Origin: Qipengyuania gelatinilytica
GTDB lineage: Bacteria > Pseudomonadota > Alphaproteobacteria > Sphingomonadales > Sphingomonadaceae
Assembly: GCF_019711315.1 (NCBI RefSeq)
Contig: NZ_CP081294.1
Span: forward strand, 2,108,001-2,172,000
Reading direction: 5' to 3'
DNA length: 64,000 nucleotides
Within the stretch, counting starts at the first letter, position 1. Each line of letters starts with the position of its first letter. Positions 8,665-17,600 of this stretch are shown in pieces. Below the pieces are notes generated by a model. That model made no database searches. It saw only the letters and a list, made by a program, of their open reading frames with translations, and was not told the DNA's origin. Position numbers and translations under genes: made by a program.

Positions 8665-9018
8665 TCAGTCAGCGTTGGCGGCGCGTCCCGTTGTGAAGAA
8701 TTCCTGATCGGGACAGGTGGGTTCTTCGGGGCCATTCACTTCACGCGAAATTTCAGCAAGTTGCCCGTGGGCACGCATCGTATCAGACTGGGCGGAGACA
8801 AGGCCGTCGACGAGCTTGCTTAGCCGCAGCAGTGCGGTTTGGCCTTTTTGCGAACCGGGCGCGACATCACGCTGCGCGATGGCAGCTGAATGCATGAGAG
8901 CGAGCGTCTCGATCAGCGCGTTGGAAACAGCGCTTTCGGTGGATTTCATCTGACGAGATAGGCGAACAGTAGCAGTGTTTCGATCAAGCACGGTCATCTC
9001 CCAAGTGGTGTCGGACAC
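8665..9018 (-). CDS. Hypothetical protein, 117 aa
   Basis: Unrecognised soluble protein, largely helical (repeated ALIETLALMHSAAIA, LLRLSKLVDGLVSAQ). It starts at a GTG; an in-frame ATG seven codons later (8997) follows GGGAG and may be the true start. It lies 17 bp after the LuxR-type regulator on the same strand, which suggests co-transcription. A small helical protein next to a membrane-tethered regulator could be a partner or adaptor, but nothing in the sequence proves it. Confidence 0.6.
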   Translation of the reverse strand: MSDTTWEMTVLDRNTATVRLSRQMKSTESAVSNALIETLALMHSAAIAQRDVAPGSQKGQTALLRLSKLVDGLVSAQSDTMRAHGQLAEISREVNGPEEPTCPDQEFFTTGRAANAD

Positions 9019-9035
9019 CGGGGATTGAGGCCGCG

Positions 9036-9551
9036 CTATCTGAGTAGGTCGACCAAGACGTTTCCTGCCGCGGCCACTAGAACAAAGGCTGCTGCGGCCA
9101 GAAACGAAGCGGCCAAGACTAGCATGAGACGCCAGCCCACACTCAGATCAGAGGGTCTGATCCCCGGGTGCAACCAGCTGGCGTGCCTCTCCCAACCCTT
9201 CTGCTCCCCGAAGGTCAGAGCATCTTCAAATAGAAGCATATCGCCCGCTGGCTGCGAGGCCATCTTTGGATCGAATACAATCTCGGCATCGAGAGGGGAC
9301 GGCTCACCGGTGGTCGATTCACACCTCGCATGCCAGTGTCGAAACTCGCGCACGAGCTGATGTCTTGGGATCGAGCCAAGCTGCGCCCTCACCATGTCGA
9401 TGCGTTTGTCTACGGAGTGCGGAGAGATTCCCAGATCTCGGGCAATCTCTTTAGAAGTCAGGCCGCTCGCGGCGAGAAAAAGCGCTTCGCGCTGCTTCTC
9501 GGTCAGCATATCGAATACGGCGCTGTTTGCCTTTTGACCCATGCGCCGCAT
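9036..9551 (-). CDS. LuxR-type HTH regulator with C-terminal membrane anchor
   Basis: 171 aa. Residues about 15-60 form a LuxR/sigma-region-4 helix-turn-helix (LTEKQREALFLAASGLTSKE, then IARDLGISPHSVDKRI). A ~80-residue linker follows, and a single hydrophobic helix near 143-165 (LMLVLAASFLAAAAFVLVAA) ends the protein. There is no receiver or autoinducer domain. A DNA-binding head with a C-terminal membrane tail suggests a one-component regulator working from the inner membrane. First gene of the minus-strand cassette that ends with the RadC-like and 71-aa genes. Confidence 0.8.
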   Translation of the reverse strand: MRRMGQKANSAVFDMLTEKQREALFLAASGLTSKEIARDLGISPHSVDKRIDMVRAQLGSIPRHQLVREFRHWHARCESTTGEPSPLDAEIVFDPKMASQPAGDMLLFEDALTFGEQKGWERHASWLHPGIRPSDLSVGWRLMLVLAASFLAAAAFVLVAAAGNVLVDLLR

Positions 9552-9641
9552 TGATATCTTGCCCGAAGGCGTTTCGCAAACTCGTAGGGCGCTTTTGCTT
9601 GTCCTCGTGGCAAAGACTCGGGAGCGCAGCGGGTAAAGTTT

Positions 9642-10289
9642 TCAGCTCATCAGCTCGCGCACGAAGGGGATGAGGCCGGTCTGGCGCTGGCGCTTCATCC
9701 GTTCGGCATCGAGGATTTCGCGCACCTTCGAGAAACAGGCGTCCGCGTCTTCGTTGATGACCACGTAATCGTAAGCGTCCCAGTGGCTGATCTCGCTACG
9801 GGCGCGTTCCATCCGCGCTTCGATCACGTCTTCGGCATCGGTGCCGCGGCTGCGCAGGCGCCGTTCGAGTTCGGAGATGCTGGGGGGCAGGATGAATACG
9901 CGGACGACGTCCTGCTGGTCCTTCTGGAACAGCTGCTGCGTGCCCTGCCAGTCGATATCGAAGAGGAAGTCCTGACCTTCCTTCAGCGCGTTGCGAATGC
10001 GGCCCTTCGGCGTGCCGTAGCGATGTCCGAACACATGTGCCCATTCGTAGAAATCGTCTTCCTCGACCATGCGATCGAATTCCGCATCGTCGACGAAATA
10101 ATAGTGCACGCCGTCCACCTCGCCGGGGCGCGGCGGGCGGGTGGTGACGCTGACCGAGAGCTTGATTTCGTCATCGGCGCCAAGCAGCATGCGGCTGATC
10201 GTCGTCTTGCCTGCGCCGCTGGGCGAGGAAAGGATGAACATCAGCCCGCGGCGGGCGAGTTTGTCGTTGTCGGGTGCGGAATCGGCCAT
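9642..10289 (-). CDS. gmk: Guanylate kinase
   Basis: 215 aa. Phosphorylates GMP to GDP with ATP in the cytosol. The P-loop SSPSGAGKTT lies near residues 21-30. The GMP-binding region SVTTRPPRPGEVDGVHYYFV and the lid/EWAHVFGHRYGTP segment are intact. Normal length for bacterial Gmk. Its product pool links to the Rsh (p)ppGpp enzyme elsewhere in the window, though they are far apart. The next upstream minus-strand gene begins 54 bp away. Confidence 0.97.
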   Translation of the reverse strand: MADSAPDNDKLARRGLMFILSSPSGAGKTTISRMLLGADDEIKLSVSVTTRPPRPGEVDGVHYYFVDDAEFDRMVEEDDFYEWAHVFGHRYGTPKGRIRNALKEGQDFLFDIDWQGTQQLFQKDQQDVVRVFILPPSISELERRLRSRGTDAEDVIEARMERARSEISHWDAYDYVVINEDADACFSKVREILDAERMKRQRQTGLIPFVRELMS

Positions 10290-10342
10290 GCGCGCTAGTG
10301 GCGCATCCGGAAGGGCGGAATCAACCCCCGTCCACCGGAGTT

Positions 10343-10798
10343 TCAGACCGCCGTCTCGCCCCTGGACTGCTTGCGCAGCGCTTTTTCCCCGCTCCGGCGC
10401 GCGCTGCGGCGCGATTGGCTGCGGTCGAAAATGGTCTTGGCAAGGAGCCCCACGCCAACGAGCACAGCGCCCGGCACCGACTTGGTCGCCACCTTGGTCA
10501 CGCCATAGGCGGCGAGGGTCTGGACGAGCGAACGGTTCTCGACGACATCCTTGGCGAACTTGCTGCCGTACTGGCGGCCAAGCAGTGCCTTTTCGAGCGT
10601 CTGGCGCGTCAATCGGCCGGCGCTACGAAGAAGGATATCATTGATGATGATGTTGGTGGAAGGGTTCGTGCTGGGTCCGGGAATGACCTTATCGCCGCGC
10701 GCATCTTTCTTTGCGCCCGCAATCTTGTCGCTCACCACATCGGTGAGATGATTGGGCGCTTCCGCGTCGGAGAGCCCTACTTTCTTCGAAATTCCCAT
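10343..10798 (-). CDS. Hypothetical protein, 151 aa
   Basis: Not recognised. The N-terminal half is polar (DKIAGAKKDARGDKVIPGPS). A helix rich in small residues follows (KSVPGAVLVGVGLLAKTIF, a possible membrane-associated segment), then a very basic tail (SRRSARRSGEKALRKQSRG). It sits between gmk and sspB on the same strand. The basic tail after a hydrophobic stretch suggests membrane or nucleic-acid association. Codon use matches its housekeeping neighbours. Confidence 0.7.
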   Translation of the reverse strand: MGISKKVGLSDAEAPNHLTDVVSDKIAGAKKDARGDKVIPGPSTNPSTNIIINDILLRSAGRLTRQTLEKALLGRQYGSKFAKDVVENRSLVQTLAAYGVTKVATKSVPGAVLVGVGLLAKTIFDRSQSRRSARRSGEKALRKQSRGETAV

Positions 10799-10836
10799 GC
10801 CTGCCCCTGCTTGTCAGCGAGGCATTGCCCCGCGGG

Positions 10837-11337
10837 TTAGTTCTTGCGGCCGAAATCGACCGTGACGACGTTGGAGCCGTCTTCCGAACCTTCAACGGGC
10901 AGGCCATCACCCTGTTCCTCGTCATTGCCCGCTTCGTCGGTCGGGGCAGGGGCCATATCGGCGACGGTGGCCTGGAACTGCAGCCCGAAATCGACCGCCG
11001 GATCGACGAACTGCGTGATCGCGGCATAGGGAATGTCGAGCTCTGCCGGGATCTGGTTGAACGACAGGCCGACCGAAAATCCATCTTCGCGCACGTTGAG
11101 GTCCCAGAACTTGTTCTGGAGCACGATGGTCATCTCGTCGGGGAACCGCTCACGCAGGCTGGCCGGGATCGACACACCGGGAGCGTGGGTCTTGAAGGTG
11201 ATATAGAAGTGATGCGCGCCGGGCAGCTCGCTGCCGCCCTGCTCGATTTCGCCGAGCACCCGGCCGACCACTGCGCGCAGGGCCTCCTGCACGATGGTGT
11301 CGTATGGGATCAGGCTATCGGGCGTATCTTCGCTCAT
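10837..11337 (-). CDS. sspB: ClpXP adaptor SspB family protein
   Basis: 166 aa from MSEDTPDSLIPYD; the open frame continues upstream, but this ATG fits the family N-terminus. The SspB core contains LIPYDTIVQEALRAVV, HFYITFKTHAPGV and NKFWDLNVREDGFSVGLSF, then an acidic flexible linker and a short C-terminal tail (VVTVDFGRKN) that contacts ClpX. It delivers ssrA-tagged or regulatory substrates to ClpXP. The gene is divergent from hisB across a 114-bp promoter region, a conserved order in alphaproteobacteria. Confidence 0.9.
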   Translation of the reverse strand: MSEDTPDSLIPYDTIVQEALRAVVGRVLGEIEQGGSELPGAHHFYITFKTHAPGVSIPASLRERFPDEMTIVLQNKFWDLNVREDGFSVGLSFNQIPAELDIPYAAITQFVDPAVDFGLQFQATVADMAPAPTDEAGNDEEQGDGLPVEGSEDGSNVVTVDFGRKN

Positions 11338-11451
11338 GCAATATAAGTGGAACTGCCGGGGCCTGCGGTCAAGCGCTTTAAGCCAGTCTTTACCCTGCAA
11401 GAAGCGGCAATTTCTTGCGCGTGCGCGTCAGCCGCCTATAGGCTCCGACCC

Positions 11452-12045
11452 ATGCGTACAGGCCGTATCGAAAGAAACACCGAAGAAACCAAGATCCTTG
11501 TCGAGGTGAACCTCGACGGGAACGGAAGCTATGATGTCTCCACCGGCATCGGTTTCCTCGATCACATGGTCGAACAGTTTTCCAAGCATTCGCTGATCGA
11601 CGTGACGATGAAGGTCGATGGCGACCTCCATGTCGACCAGCATCACACCACCGAAGACAGCGCTTTGGCTCTGGGGCAGGCGCTTGCCGCCGCGCTCGGC
11701 GACAAGGGTGGTATCGCGCGTTACGGCAGCGCCTTCTCGCCGATGGACGAAACGCTGGCGCGCGTGGCACTCGATATCTCGGGCCGCCCCTATCTCGTGT
11801 GGAAGGCCGGGTTCAGCCAGGAAAAGCTGGGCGAGTGGGACACCGAGCTGATCGAGCACTGGTTCCATTCGGTCGCGCAGACCTGCGGCCTCACGCTGCA
11901 TATCGAGCTGCTTTACGGCACCAACAACCATCACATCTGCGAAGCCATCTACAAGGGCTTTGCGCGCGCCATGCGTGCCGCGGTCGAGATCGATCCGCGC
12001 AAGGGTGGCGCAATCCCGAGCACCAAGGGGCAGCTGGGTGGCTGA
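11452..12045 (+). CDS. hisB: Imidazoleglycerol-phosphate dehydratase
   Basis: 197 aa. Dehydrates imidazole glycerol phosphate to imidazole acetol phosphate in histidine synthesis. Typical features: [16 protein letters not shown], the manganese-binding [12 protein letters not shown], and the second metal motif [20 protein letters not shown]. The start [13 protein letters not shown] is a standard family N-terminus. It is a stand-alone dehydratase without the phosphatase domain of enterobacterial HisB. First gene of hisB-hisH-hisA-(small membrane gene)-hisF-hisE-HIT. Confidence 0.97.
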   Translation: MRTGRIERNTEETKILVEVNLDGNGSYDVSTGIGFLDHMVEQFSKHSLIDVTMKVDGDLHVDQHHTTEDSALALGQALAAALGDKGGIARYGSAFSPMDETLARVALDISGRPYLVWKAGFSQEKLGEWDTELIEHWFHSVAQTCGLTLHIELLYGTNNHHICEAIYKGFARAMRAAVEIDPRKGGAIPSTKGQLGG

Positions 12046-12664
12046 GGTTATCGCCCTTGTCGACTATGGCGCGGGCAATCTGCATTCGGTCGAGAACGCT
12101 TTGAAGCGGGTCGGGGCCAAAGTGAAGGTTACCGCCGATCCCGACGTGTTGCGTGCGGCGGACCGCATCGTTTTGCCCGGCGTGGGAAGCTTCAATGCCT
12201 GCGCTGCTGGCTTGCGCGCCGAGAAAGGCGTGATCGAGGCCATGCGCGAGCGGGTGTTCGTGGGCGGTGCGCCGTTTCTCGGCATCTGCGTCGGCATGCA
12301 ACTGCTCGCAACACGCGGGCTGGAACATGGCGAGACGCCGGGGCTCGACTGGATCGAGGGCGAAGTGCGGCTGATCACACCGACCGACACGAGCGTAAAA
12401 GTGCCGCACATGGGCTGGAACGATGTCGCCTCTACCCCGCATGCCAAGAATCATGAGGTGATCGAGGAAGGCGAGGCCTATTTCCTCCATTCCTATCACT
12501 TCCACGCCAGCAGCGGGCAGGACGTGCTGGCCATGACCGACCATGGTGGCGGGCTTGTGGCTGCGGTCGGTCGTGGCAACATTCTCGGGGCGCAGTTCCA
12601 CCCCGAAAAGAGCCAGAGCTACGGGCTCAATCTTCTTTCCCGCTTCCTGGAGTGGAAACCGTGA
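12038..12664 (+). CDS. hisH: Imidazole glycerol phosphate synthase glutaminase subunit
   Basis: 208 aa. Class I glutamine amidotransferase that feeds ammonia to HisF. The nucleophile C84 is in GICVGMQL, and H188 and E190 are in QFHPEKS. The start is a GTG inside the end of hisB (8-bp overlap), chosen because the protein begins [18 protein letters not shown] as in the family; upstream codons in the frame belong to the hisB region. It overlaps hisA by GTGA. Confidence 0.96.
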   Translation: MAEVIALVDYGAGNLHSVENALKRVGAKVKVTADPDVLRAADRIVLPGVGSFNACAAGLRAEKGVIEAMRERVFVGGAPFLGICVGMQLLATRGLEHGETPGLDWIEGEVRLITPTDTSVKVPHMGWNDVASTPHAKNHEVIEEGEAYFLHSYHFHASSGQDVLAMTDHGGGLVAAVGRGNILGAQFHPEKSQSYGLNLLSRFLEWKP

Positions 12665-13389
12665 TCGTCTTCCCCGCAATCGACCTCAAGGCCGGACAAG
12701 TGGTTCGCCTCGCCGAGGGCGATATGGACCGCGCCACCGTCTACGGCGACAACCCTGCCGCGCAGGCCAAGCTGTTTGCCGAGGCTGGCGCGGGGCATCT
12801 GCATGTGGTCGATCTCGATGGGTCCTTCGCCGGTTCGGCGCAGAACCGCGAGGCGGTCGAGCAGATCGTCGAGGCGTTTCCCGGTCACGTCCAGCTGGGC
12901 GGTGGCATCCGCAAACGTGAAGATGTCGAAGGCTGGTTCGATGCGGGCGTATCGCGCGTGGTGATGGGCTCGGCGGCCTTGAAGGACCCGGAATTCGTCA
13001 AGGACATGGCGCGCGCTTTCGAAGGCGGGGTTGTCGTGGCCGTCGACGCCAAGGACGGCATGGTCGCGACCGAGGGCTGGGCCGACGTGTCCGACGTGCC
13101 CGTAATCGATCTTGCCCGCCGGTTCGAGGATGCGGGGGTTGCCAGCCTGCTCTTCACCGACATCGGCCGCGACGGCCTGCTCAAGGGCGTGAACCTCGAC
13201 GCCACGGTTGAACTCGCCCGGCAAGTGGACATTCCCGTGATTGCGAGCGGCGGCGTAAAGGGGATCGACGATATCCACGTGCTCTCGCTTCACGCCAAGG
13301 ACGGCATCGAGGGTGTGATAACCGGCCGTGCGCTCTATGACGGTCGCCTCGACCTCGCGGCGGCTTTGGCGATGGCGGCGCGGGCATGA
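12661..13389 (+). CDS. hisA: Phosphoribosylformimino-5-aminoimidazole carboxamide ribotide isomerase
   Basis: 242 aa TIM barrel with the Amadori isomerisation step of histidine synthesis. D8 in FPAIDLKAGQVVRL is the catalytic base, and the phosphate-binding loops VQLGGGIRKRED and VIASGGVKGIDD are intact. The start is the GTG overlapping the hisH stop (GTGA). It ends overlapping the ATG of a small membrane gene that separates it from hisF. Confidence 0.96.
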   Translation: MIVFPAIDLKAGQVVRLAEGDMDRATVYGDNPAAQAKLFAEAGAGHLHVVDLDGSFAGSAQNREAVEQIVEAFPGHVQLGGGIRKREDVEGWFDAGVSRVVMGSAALKDPEFVKDMARAFEGGVVVAVDAKDGMVATEGWADVSDVPVIDLARRFEDAGVASLLFTDIGRDGLLKGVNLDATVELARQVDIPVIASGGVKGIDDIHVLSLHAKDGIEGVITGRALYDGRLDLAAALAMAARA

Positions 13390-13616
13390 AGTACGTCATT
13401 GCCATCCCGTTCGTTTTGATCCTCGGCGCGCTCGTGCTCGGACAATTTCGGATCGTGAGGAATGCCGTCAAGAGCCGGGTGGCTGGAGCCGGCCGTTTCA
13501 CCTACTCGAAAGATCGCAATCCCGAGCTTTTTTGGATAGTCCTCCTGCTTGAGACGGTCGGATTGTTCATGTGCGCAGTCTATCTGCTTGGTCTTCTCTT
13601 CGGAGTTCTCCGTTGA
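13386..13616 (+). CDS. Small two-helix membrane protein inside the his operon
   Basis: 76 aa, unrecognised. Two membrane helices ([15 protein letters not shown] near the N-terminus and [20 protein letters not shown] in the second half) with a basic loop between. Both ends are locked into the operon: its ATG overlaps the hisA stop (ATGA) and its TGA overlaps the TTG start of hisF (TTGA). The gene is visibly less GC-rich than the his genes around it, which suggests an acquired insertion now translationally coupled. No role in histidine synthesis is evident. Confidence 0.8.
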   Translation: MKYVIAIPFVLILGALVLGQFRIVRNAVKSRVAGAGRFTYSKDRNPELFWIVLLLETVGLFMCAVYLLGLLFGVLR

Positions 13617-14386
13617 CCGTCCGTATCCGTGTCATTCCCTGCCTCGACGTCGCCGATGGGCGCGTGGTGAAGGGCGTCAATTTCGTCGATCTGAAGGACG
13701 CAGGTGATCCGGTCGAGCAGGCGCAGGCCTATGACCGCGCAGGCGCCGACGAGCTGTGCTTCCTCGATATCTCTGCCAGCCACGAAGGGCGAGGGACGCT
13801 GCTCGACATCGTCCAGCGTACTGCGGCTGTCTGCTTTATGCCGCTGACAGTTGGCGGGGGTGTCCGCAGCGTCGAGGATGCGCGCGCGCTCCTGCTTGCA
13901 GGGGCAGACAAGGTCGCAGTGAATAGCGCAGCGGTGGCCCGCCCCGAACTGGTGCGCGAGATCGCCGACAAGTTCGGCAGCCAGTGCGTCGTCGCCAGCG
14001 TCGATGCCCGCGCCAAAACCGAGGGCGAGGGCTTTCGCGGCTGGGAAATCTACACGCACGGTGGGCGCAAGCCGACCGGCATCGACGCCATCGAACATGC
14101 GCAGAAGCTTGCCGAACTCGGTGCGGGCGAACTGCTCGTGACCTCGATGGATGGCGACGGGACCAAGCAGGGCTACGACCTAGAACTCACGCGAGCGATT
14201 GCCGACACGGTCTCTGTTCCGGTGATCGCAAGCGGCGGCGTCGGAACGCTCGACCACCTCGTCGAGGGTGTCACGCAGGGCCATGCAAGCGCCGTGCTGG
14301 CCGCATCGATCTTCCACTTCGGCCAGCATTCGATCGGCGAAGCGCACCGCGCATTGCGAGCCGCGGGCTTGCCTGCGCGCGGCTGA
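13613..14386 (+). CDS. hisF: Imidazole glycerol phosphate synthase cyclase subunit
   Basis: 257 aa TIM barrel that joins HisH ammonia to PRFAR to give IGP and AICAR. Catalytic D12 is in [16 protein letters not shown], with the second aspartate in [14 protein letters not shown]. The phosphate loops [12 protein letters not shown] and [12 protein letters not shown] are present. The start is a TTG overlapping the previous stop; the nearest upstream ATG would add 14 residues encoded within the small membrane gene, so TTG is preferred from family length. Confidence 0.95.
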   Translation: MTVRIRVIPCLDVADGRVVKGVNFVDLKDAGDPVEQAQAYDRAGADELCFLDISASHEGRGTLLDIVQRTAAVCFMPLTVGGGVRSVEDARALLLAGADKVAVNSAAVARPELVREIADKFGSQCVVASVDARAKTEGEGFRGWEIYTHGGRKPTGIDAIEHAQKLAELGAGELLVTSMDGDGTKQGYDLELTRAIADTVSVPVIASGGVGTLDHLVEGVTQGHASAVLAASIFHFGQHSIGEAHRALRAAGLPARG

Positions 14387-14405
14387 TCGCCTTAGGACCG
14401 CCCAC

Positions 14406-14720
14406 ATGGATACGTTGACCCGCCTCGAGGCCACCATCGCCCAGCGCCTGTTCGCCTCTCCGGACGAAAGCTACGTCGCCGCGCTGAAGGCGAAGGGGCT
14501 CGGCAAGATGGCGCAGAAGGTCGGCGAGGAAGCGGTCGAAACGGTTATCGCCGCAATGTCCGGCTCGCGCGAGGAACTGGTTTCTGAAAGCGCCGACCTG
14601 CTGATGCACCTTCTGGTCCTGCTGCAGGTCAAGGATGTGCCGCTGGCCGATGTCATGGCCGAACTCGACAGGCGCGAAGGCGTCTCGGGTCTCGAGGAAA
14701 AAGCGAGCAGGAGCGAATAG
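14406..14720 (+). CDS. hisE: Phosphoribosyl-ATP pyrophosphatase
   Basis: 104 aa. Removes pyrophosphate from PR-ATP in the second step of histidine synthesis. An all-alpha MazG-like fold with the metal-binding KVGEEAVETVIAAM segment and the later SESADLLMHLLVLL helix. ATG at 14406 gives the usual length. A stand-alone HisE, with HisI encoded elsewhere, is normal for alphaproteobacteria. 19 bp after hisF and 2 bp before the HIT gene. Confidence 0.95.
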   Translation: MDTLTRLEATIAQRLFASPDESYVAALKAKGLGKMAQKVGEEAVETVIAAMSGSREELVSESADLLMHLLVLLQVKDVPLADVMAELDRREGVSGLEEKASRSE

Positions 14721-14722
14721 TC

Positions 14723-15100
14723 ATGCCGATCGATCCGACGCAGCCGTACGACGACAATAATATCTTCGCGAAAATCCTGCGCGGCGAGATCCCCTCGACC
14801 AAGGTCTACGAGGACGAGTGGGCATTTGCGTTCGAGGACATCAATCCGCAGGCCGAAGTGCACACGCTGGTGATCCCCAAGGGCCGCTATGTCAGCTGGG
14901 ACGACTTCAGCGAAAAGGCCGGTGCCGAGGAAATTGCCGGTTTTATCCGCGCCGTCGGTAAGGTCGCGCGGGACAAGGGGCTGGTCGAACCGGGTTATCG
15001 CATGATGGCCAATATCGGCGCGCATGGCGGGCAGGAAGTGCCGCACCTCCATGTCCATATTTTCGGCGGGCAGTTCCTCGGTCCGATGATCGCACGATAA
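14723..15100 (+). CDS. HIT family nucleotide hydrolase (HinT-like)
   Basis: 125 aa. Histidine triad purine nucleoside phosphoramidase-like protein. The active-site run PHLHVHIFGG has the H-x-H-x-H triad. NIFAKILRGEIPSTKVYED at the N-terminus and LVIPKGRYVSWDD are characteristic. It closes the his operon, 2 bp after hisE. The association with hisE is common in this group, but the physiological substrate is not known. Confidence 0.93.
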   Translation: MPIDPTQPYDDNNIFAKILRGEIPSTKVYEDEWAFAFEDINPQAEVHTLVIPKGRYVSWDDFSEKAGAEEIAGFIRAVGKVARDKGLVEPGYRMMANIGAHGGQEVPHLHVHIFGGQFLGPMIAR

Positions 15101-15197
15101 TTTCGCCGCACGCAGGACTCGTTTCACCGCCGTTCATGTCGCGAAGCCGAATGGCGGCTTTGCAGTGAATATCCGCTGCGCTAGAGCGCCAAGCCGA

Positions 15198-15653
15198 ATG
15201 TCACTGCCCAATTCCCCCGACGGTATCATCCAAGGCGACCGGCACCTGTATGCCGTGCGCGTCTATTACGAGGACACCGACCTTTCGGGCATCACCTACC
15301 ATGCGAACTACCTGCGCTGGTTCGAGCGGGCCCGGTCTGACCTCTTGCGCCGCCTCGAAATCGACCAGCGCGCCGCGATCGAGGCGGGCGAGGGCGCCTA
15401 TGCCGTTTCCGAAATCAACCTCAAATACCTCCGCCCGGCGAAGCTCGACGACGATGTCCTGATCGAGACGCGCTGCACCGAGCTGAAGGCCGCCTCGTGC
15501 CGGATGCACCAGCGCGCCATGCGCGGAGAAGAATTGCTTGCCGAGGCACACTTGCGCGTCGGTTTCGTTTCACCAAGCGGCAGGCCCATTCGCCAGCCCG
15601 AAGAATGGCGCGAGGCTTTCGCGCGCTTCGTCAATTCGAGCGGAGATCAATGA
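15198..15653 (+). CDS. ybgC: Tol-Pal system-associated acyl-CoA thioesterase
   Basis: 151 aa hotdog-fold thioesterase. The catalytic aspartate lies in YYEDTDLSGITYHANYLRW, followed by FERARSDLLRRL, diagnostic of YbgC/4-hydroxybenzoyl-CoA thioesterases. ATG at 15198 gives the usual length; an in-frame ATG at 15165 would add an arginine-rich 11-residue stretch that looks non-coding. First gene of ybgC-tolQ-tolR-tolA-tolB-pal. Its stop overlaps the tolQ start. Confidence 0.92.
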   Translation: MSLPNSPDGIIQGDRHLYAVRVYYEDTDLSGITYHANYLRWFERARSDLLRRLEIDQRAAIEAGEGAYAVSEINLKYLRPAKLDDDVLIETRCTELKAASCRMHQRAMRGEELLAEAHLRVGFVSPSGRPIRQPEEWREAFARFVNSSGDQ

Positions 15654-16348
15654 CCAACCTCCCCCTGCTTTCCATCGGCGCGCCCACGCGGCTCGATCCG
15701 ATCCAGTTGTTCCTCGATGCAGATATCGTGGTGCAGGCCGTCATGTTCGGCCTGATCCTCGCCAGCATCTGGGTCTGGACGATCATCGTTTCCTTCAGCC
15801 TGCGTATGCACAAGCTCAACGGGTCCACGCGCGATTACGAAAGCGAATTCTGGCAGGCGGAAAGCTTCGACCGCTTCATGTCCGAGCGTGGCAATCGCGA
15901 CATTCCTTCTGCCCGCGTGGCGCAGGCAGGCGTGACCGAGTGGCGCCGCTCGGCCAAGGGCGAAATCCGGGACCGCGAGGCGCTGAGAGGCCGGATCACG
16001 ACTGCGATGGAAAGCCAGGTCGCGCAGGAAGCTGACGACATTGCGGTGCGCTTGAACTTCCTTGCGACCGTGGGCGCGGTCGCACCTTTCGTCGGCCTGT
16101 TCGGCACGGTCTGGGGTATCATGAACAGCTTCTTCCAGATCGGCGCGCAGGAAAGCTCTTCGCTCGCGGTCGTTGCGCCGGGCATTTCCGAGGCGCTGTT
16201 CGCGACTGCCATCGGCCTGTTTGCGGCTATCCCGGCGGTCATCGCCTATAACCGTTTCAGCCATTCGGTCGAACGTTTCGAGAGCCGCCTGCACCGCTTC
16301 TCCGACAAGCTGAACGCCAGCTTCAGCCGCCAGCTGGAGCAGCGCTGA
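15650..16348 (+). CDS. tolQ: TolQ, proton channel subunit of Tol-Pal
   Basis: 232 aa inner-membrane protein of the MotA/TolQ/ExbB family with three helices: an N-terminal one (VMFGLILASIWVWTIIVSF), and a pair around 138-160 (ATVGAVAPFVGLFGTVWGI) and 175-195 (GISEALFATAIGLFAAIPAV). These last two carry the conserved small residues and threonine of the proton path. With TolR it energises TolA for outer-membrane constriction at division. ATGA overlap with ybgC. Confidence 0.96.
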   Translation: MTNLPLLSIGAPTRLDPIQLFLDADIVVQAVMFGLILASIWVWTIIVSFSLRMHKLNGSTRDYESEFWQAESFDRFMSERGNRDIPSARVAQAGVTEWRRSAKGEIRDREALRGRITTAMESQVAQEADDIAVRLNFLATVGAVAPFVGLFGTVWGIMNSFFQIGAQESSSLAVVAPGISEALFATAIGLFAAIPAVIAYNRFSHSVERFESRLHRFSDKLNASFSRQLEQR

Positions 16349-16349
16349 G

Positions 16350-16829
<480 letters not shown>

Positions 16830-16838
16830 CCAGGGGTC

Positions 16839-17597
16839 ATGGAGAGGACAGGCATCAGGACAGAGGAGCGCACCGGACTTATCGTCGCGGTGACCCTTCA
16901 CCTGTTGCTGCTCGCCGCAATGGTCGTCCAGGGCTTCTTCCCTGCCCCGCAGATCGACCGGACCGAGCGGATGACGGTCAGCCTCGTCGATGAAATCGGC
17001 CTCGAGGCCACCGCGCCCGATCCGGTGCCCGAAAGCCGCGCCGCGATCGCTCCGGAGCTCACCGATACGCCGACCCCGCCGGTCGCCGAAGCGCCGCCGC
17101 AACCGATAGAAAACCGCGCCGCGGTGCGAGACAACACGCCGCGCCCGCGACCCGAACAACCGCGCCAGCGACCGCAGCCGCGCCCGACCGAGAAGGCGGG
17201 CGGTTCGCGTATCGGTGACAATTTCCTTGAGGGACGTGGTTCGAGCGCCAATACCAACGAGACCCGCGCTCCAGCTGCTACATTCGGCCGTTCGGAACGG
17301 GCAGCCCTGTCCTCGGCGATCACCCGCGCGCTGCGCCCGCACTGGAGCGTGCCTTCCGGCGTCGATAGCGAACTGCTGGTGAGCGTTGTCGCATGGCGCC
17401 TCAATCCCGACGGGACGCTGAATGGTCGACCGCGACTGGTCAGCCAGAGCGGCATCAATGATTCCAACCGTGCGCAGGCTGCTCTACACGCCGAACGCGC
17501 AATCCGGGCGATCCAGCTCGCCCAACCTTTCAAGCTTGACGAGAGGTTCTACGATCAGTGGGACGAACTCGAATGGCAATTCGACAGAAGGCTCTGA
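16839..17597 (+). CDS. tolA: TolA-like energy transducer
   Basis: 252 aa. One N-terminal membrane helix (LIVAVTLHLLLLAAMVVQGF), a periplasmic proline/arginine-rich stretch at about 55-130, and a small TonB/TolA-like C-terminal domain (LRPHWSVPSGVDSELLVSVV, RAIRAIQLAQPF). Shorter than enterobacterial TolA, as is usual in alphaproteobacteria. It links the TolQR motor to Pal/TolB. Assignment rests on position between tolR and tolB plus the domain layout, since primary sequence in this family is poorly conserved. Confidence 0.88.
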   Translation: MERTGIRTEERTGLIVAVTLHLLLLAAMVVQGFFPAPQIDRTERMTVSLVDEIGLEATAPDPVPESRAAIAPELTDTPTPPVAEAPPQPIENRAAVRDNTPRPRPEQPRQRPQPRPTEKAGGSRIGDNFLEGRGSSANTNETRAPAATFGRSERAALSSAITRALRPHWSVPSGVDSELLVSVVAWRLNPDGTLNGRPRLVSQSGINDSNRAQAALHAERAIRAIQLAQPFKLDERFYDQWDELEWQFDRRL

Positions 17598-17600
17598 ACG

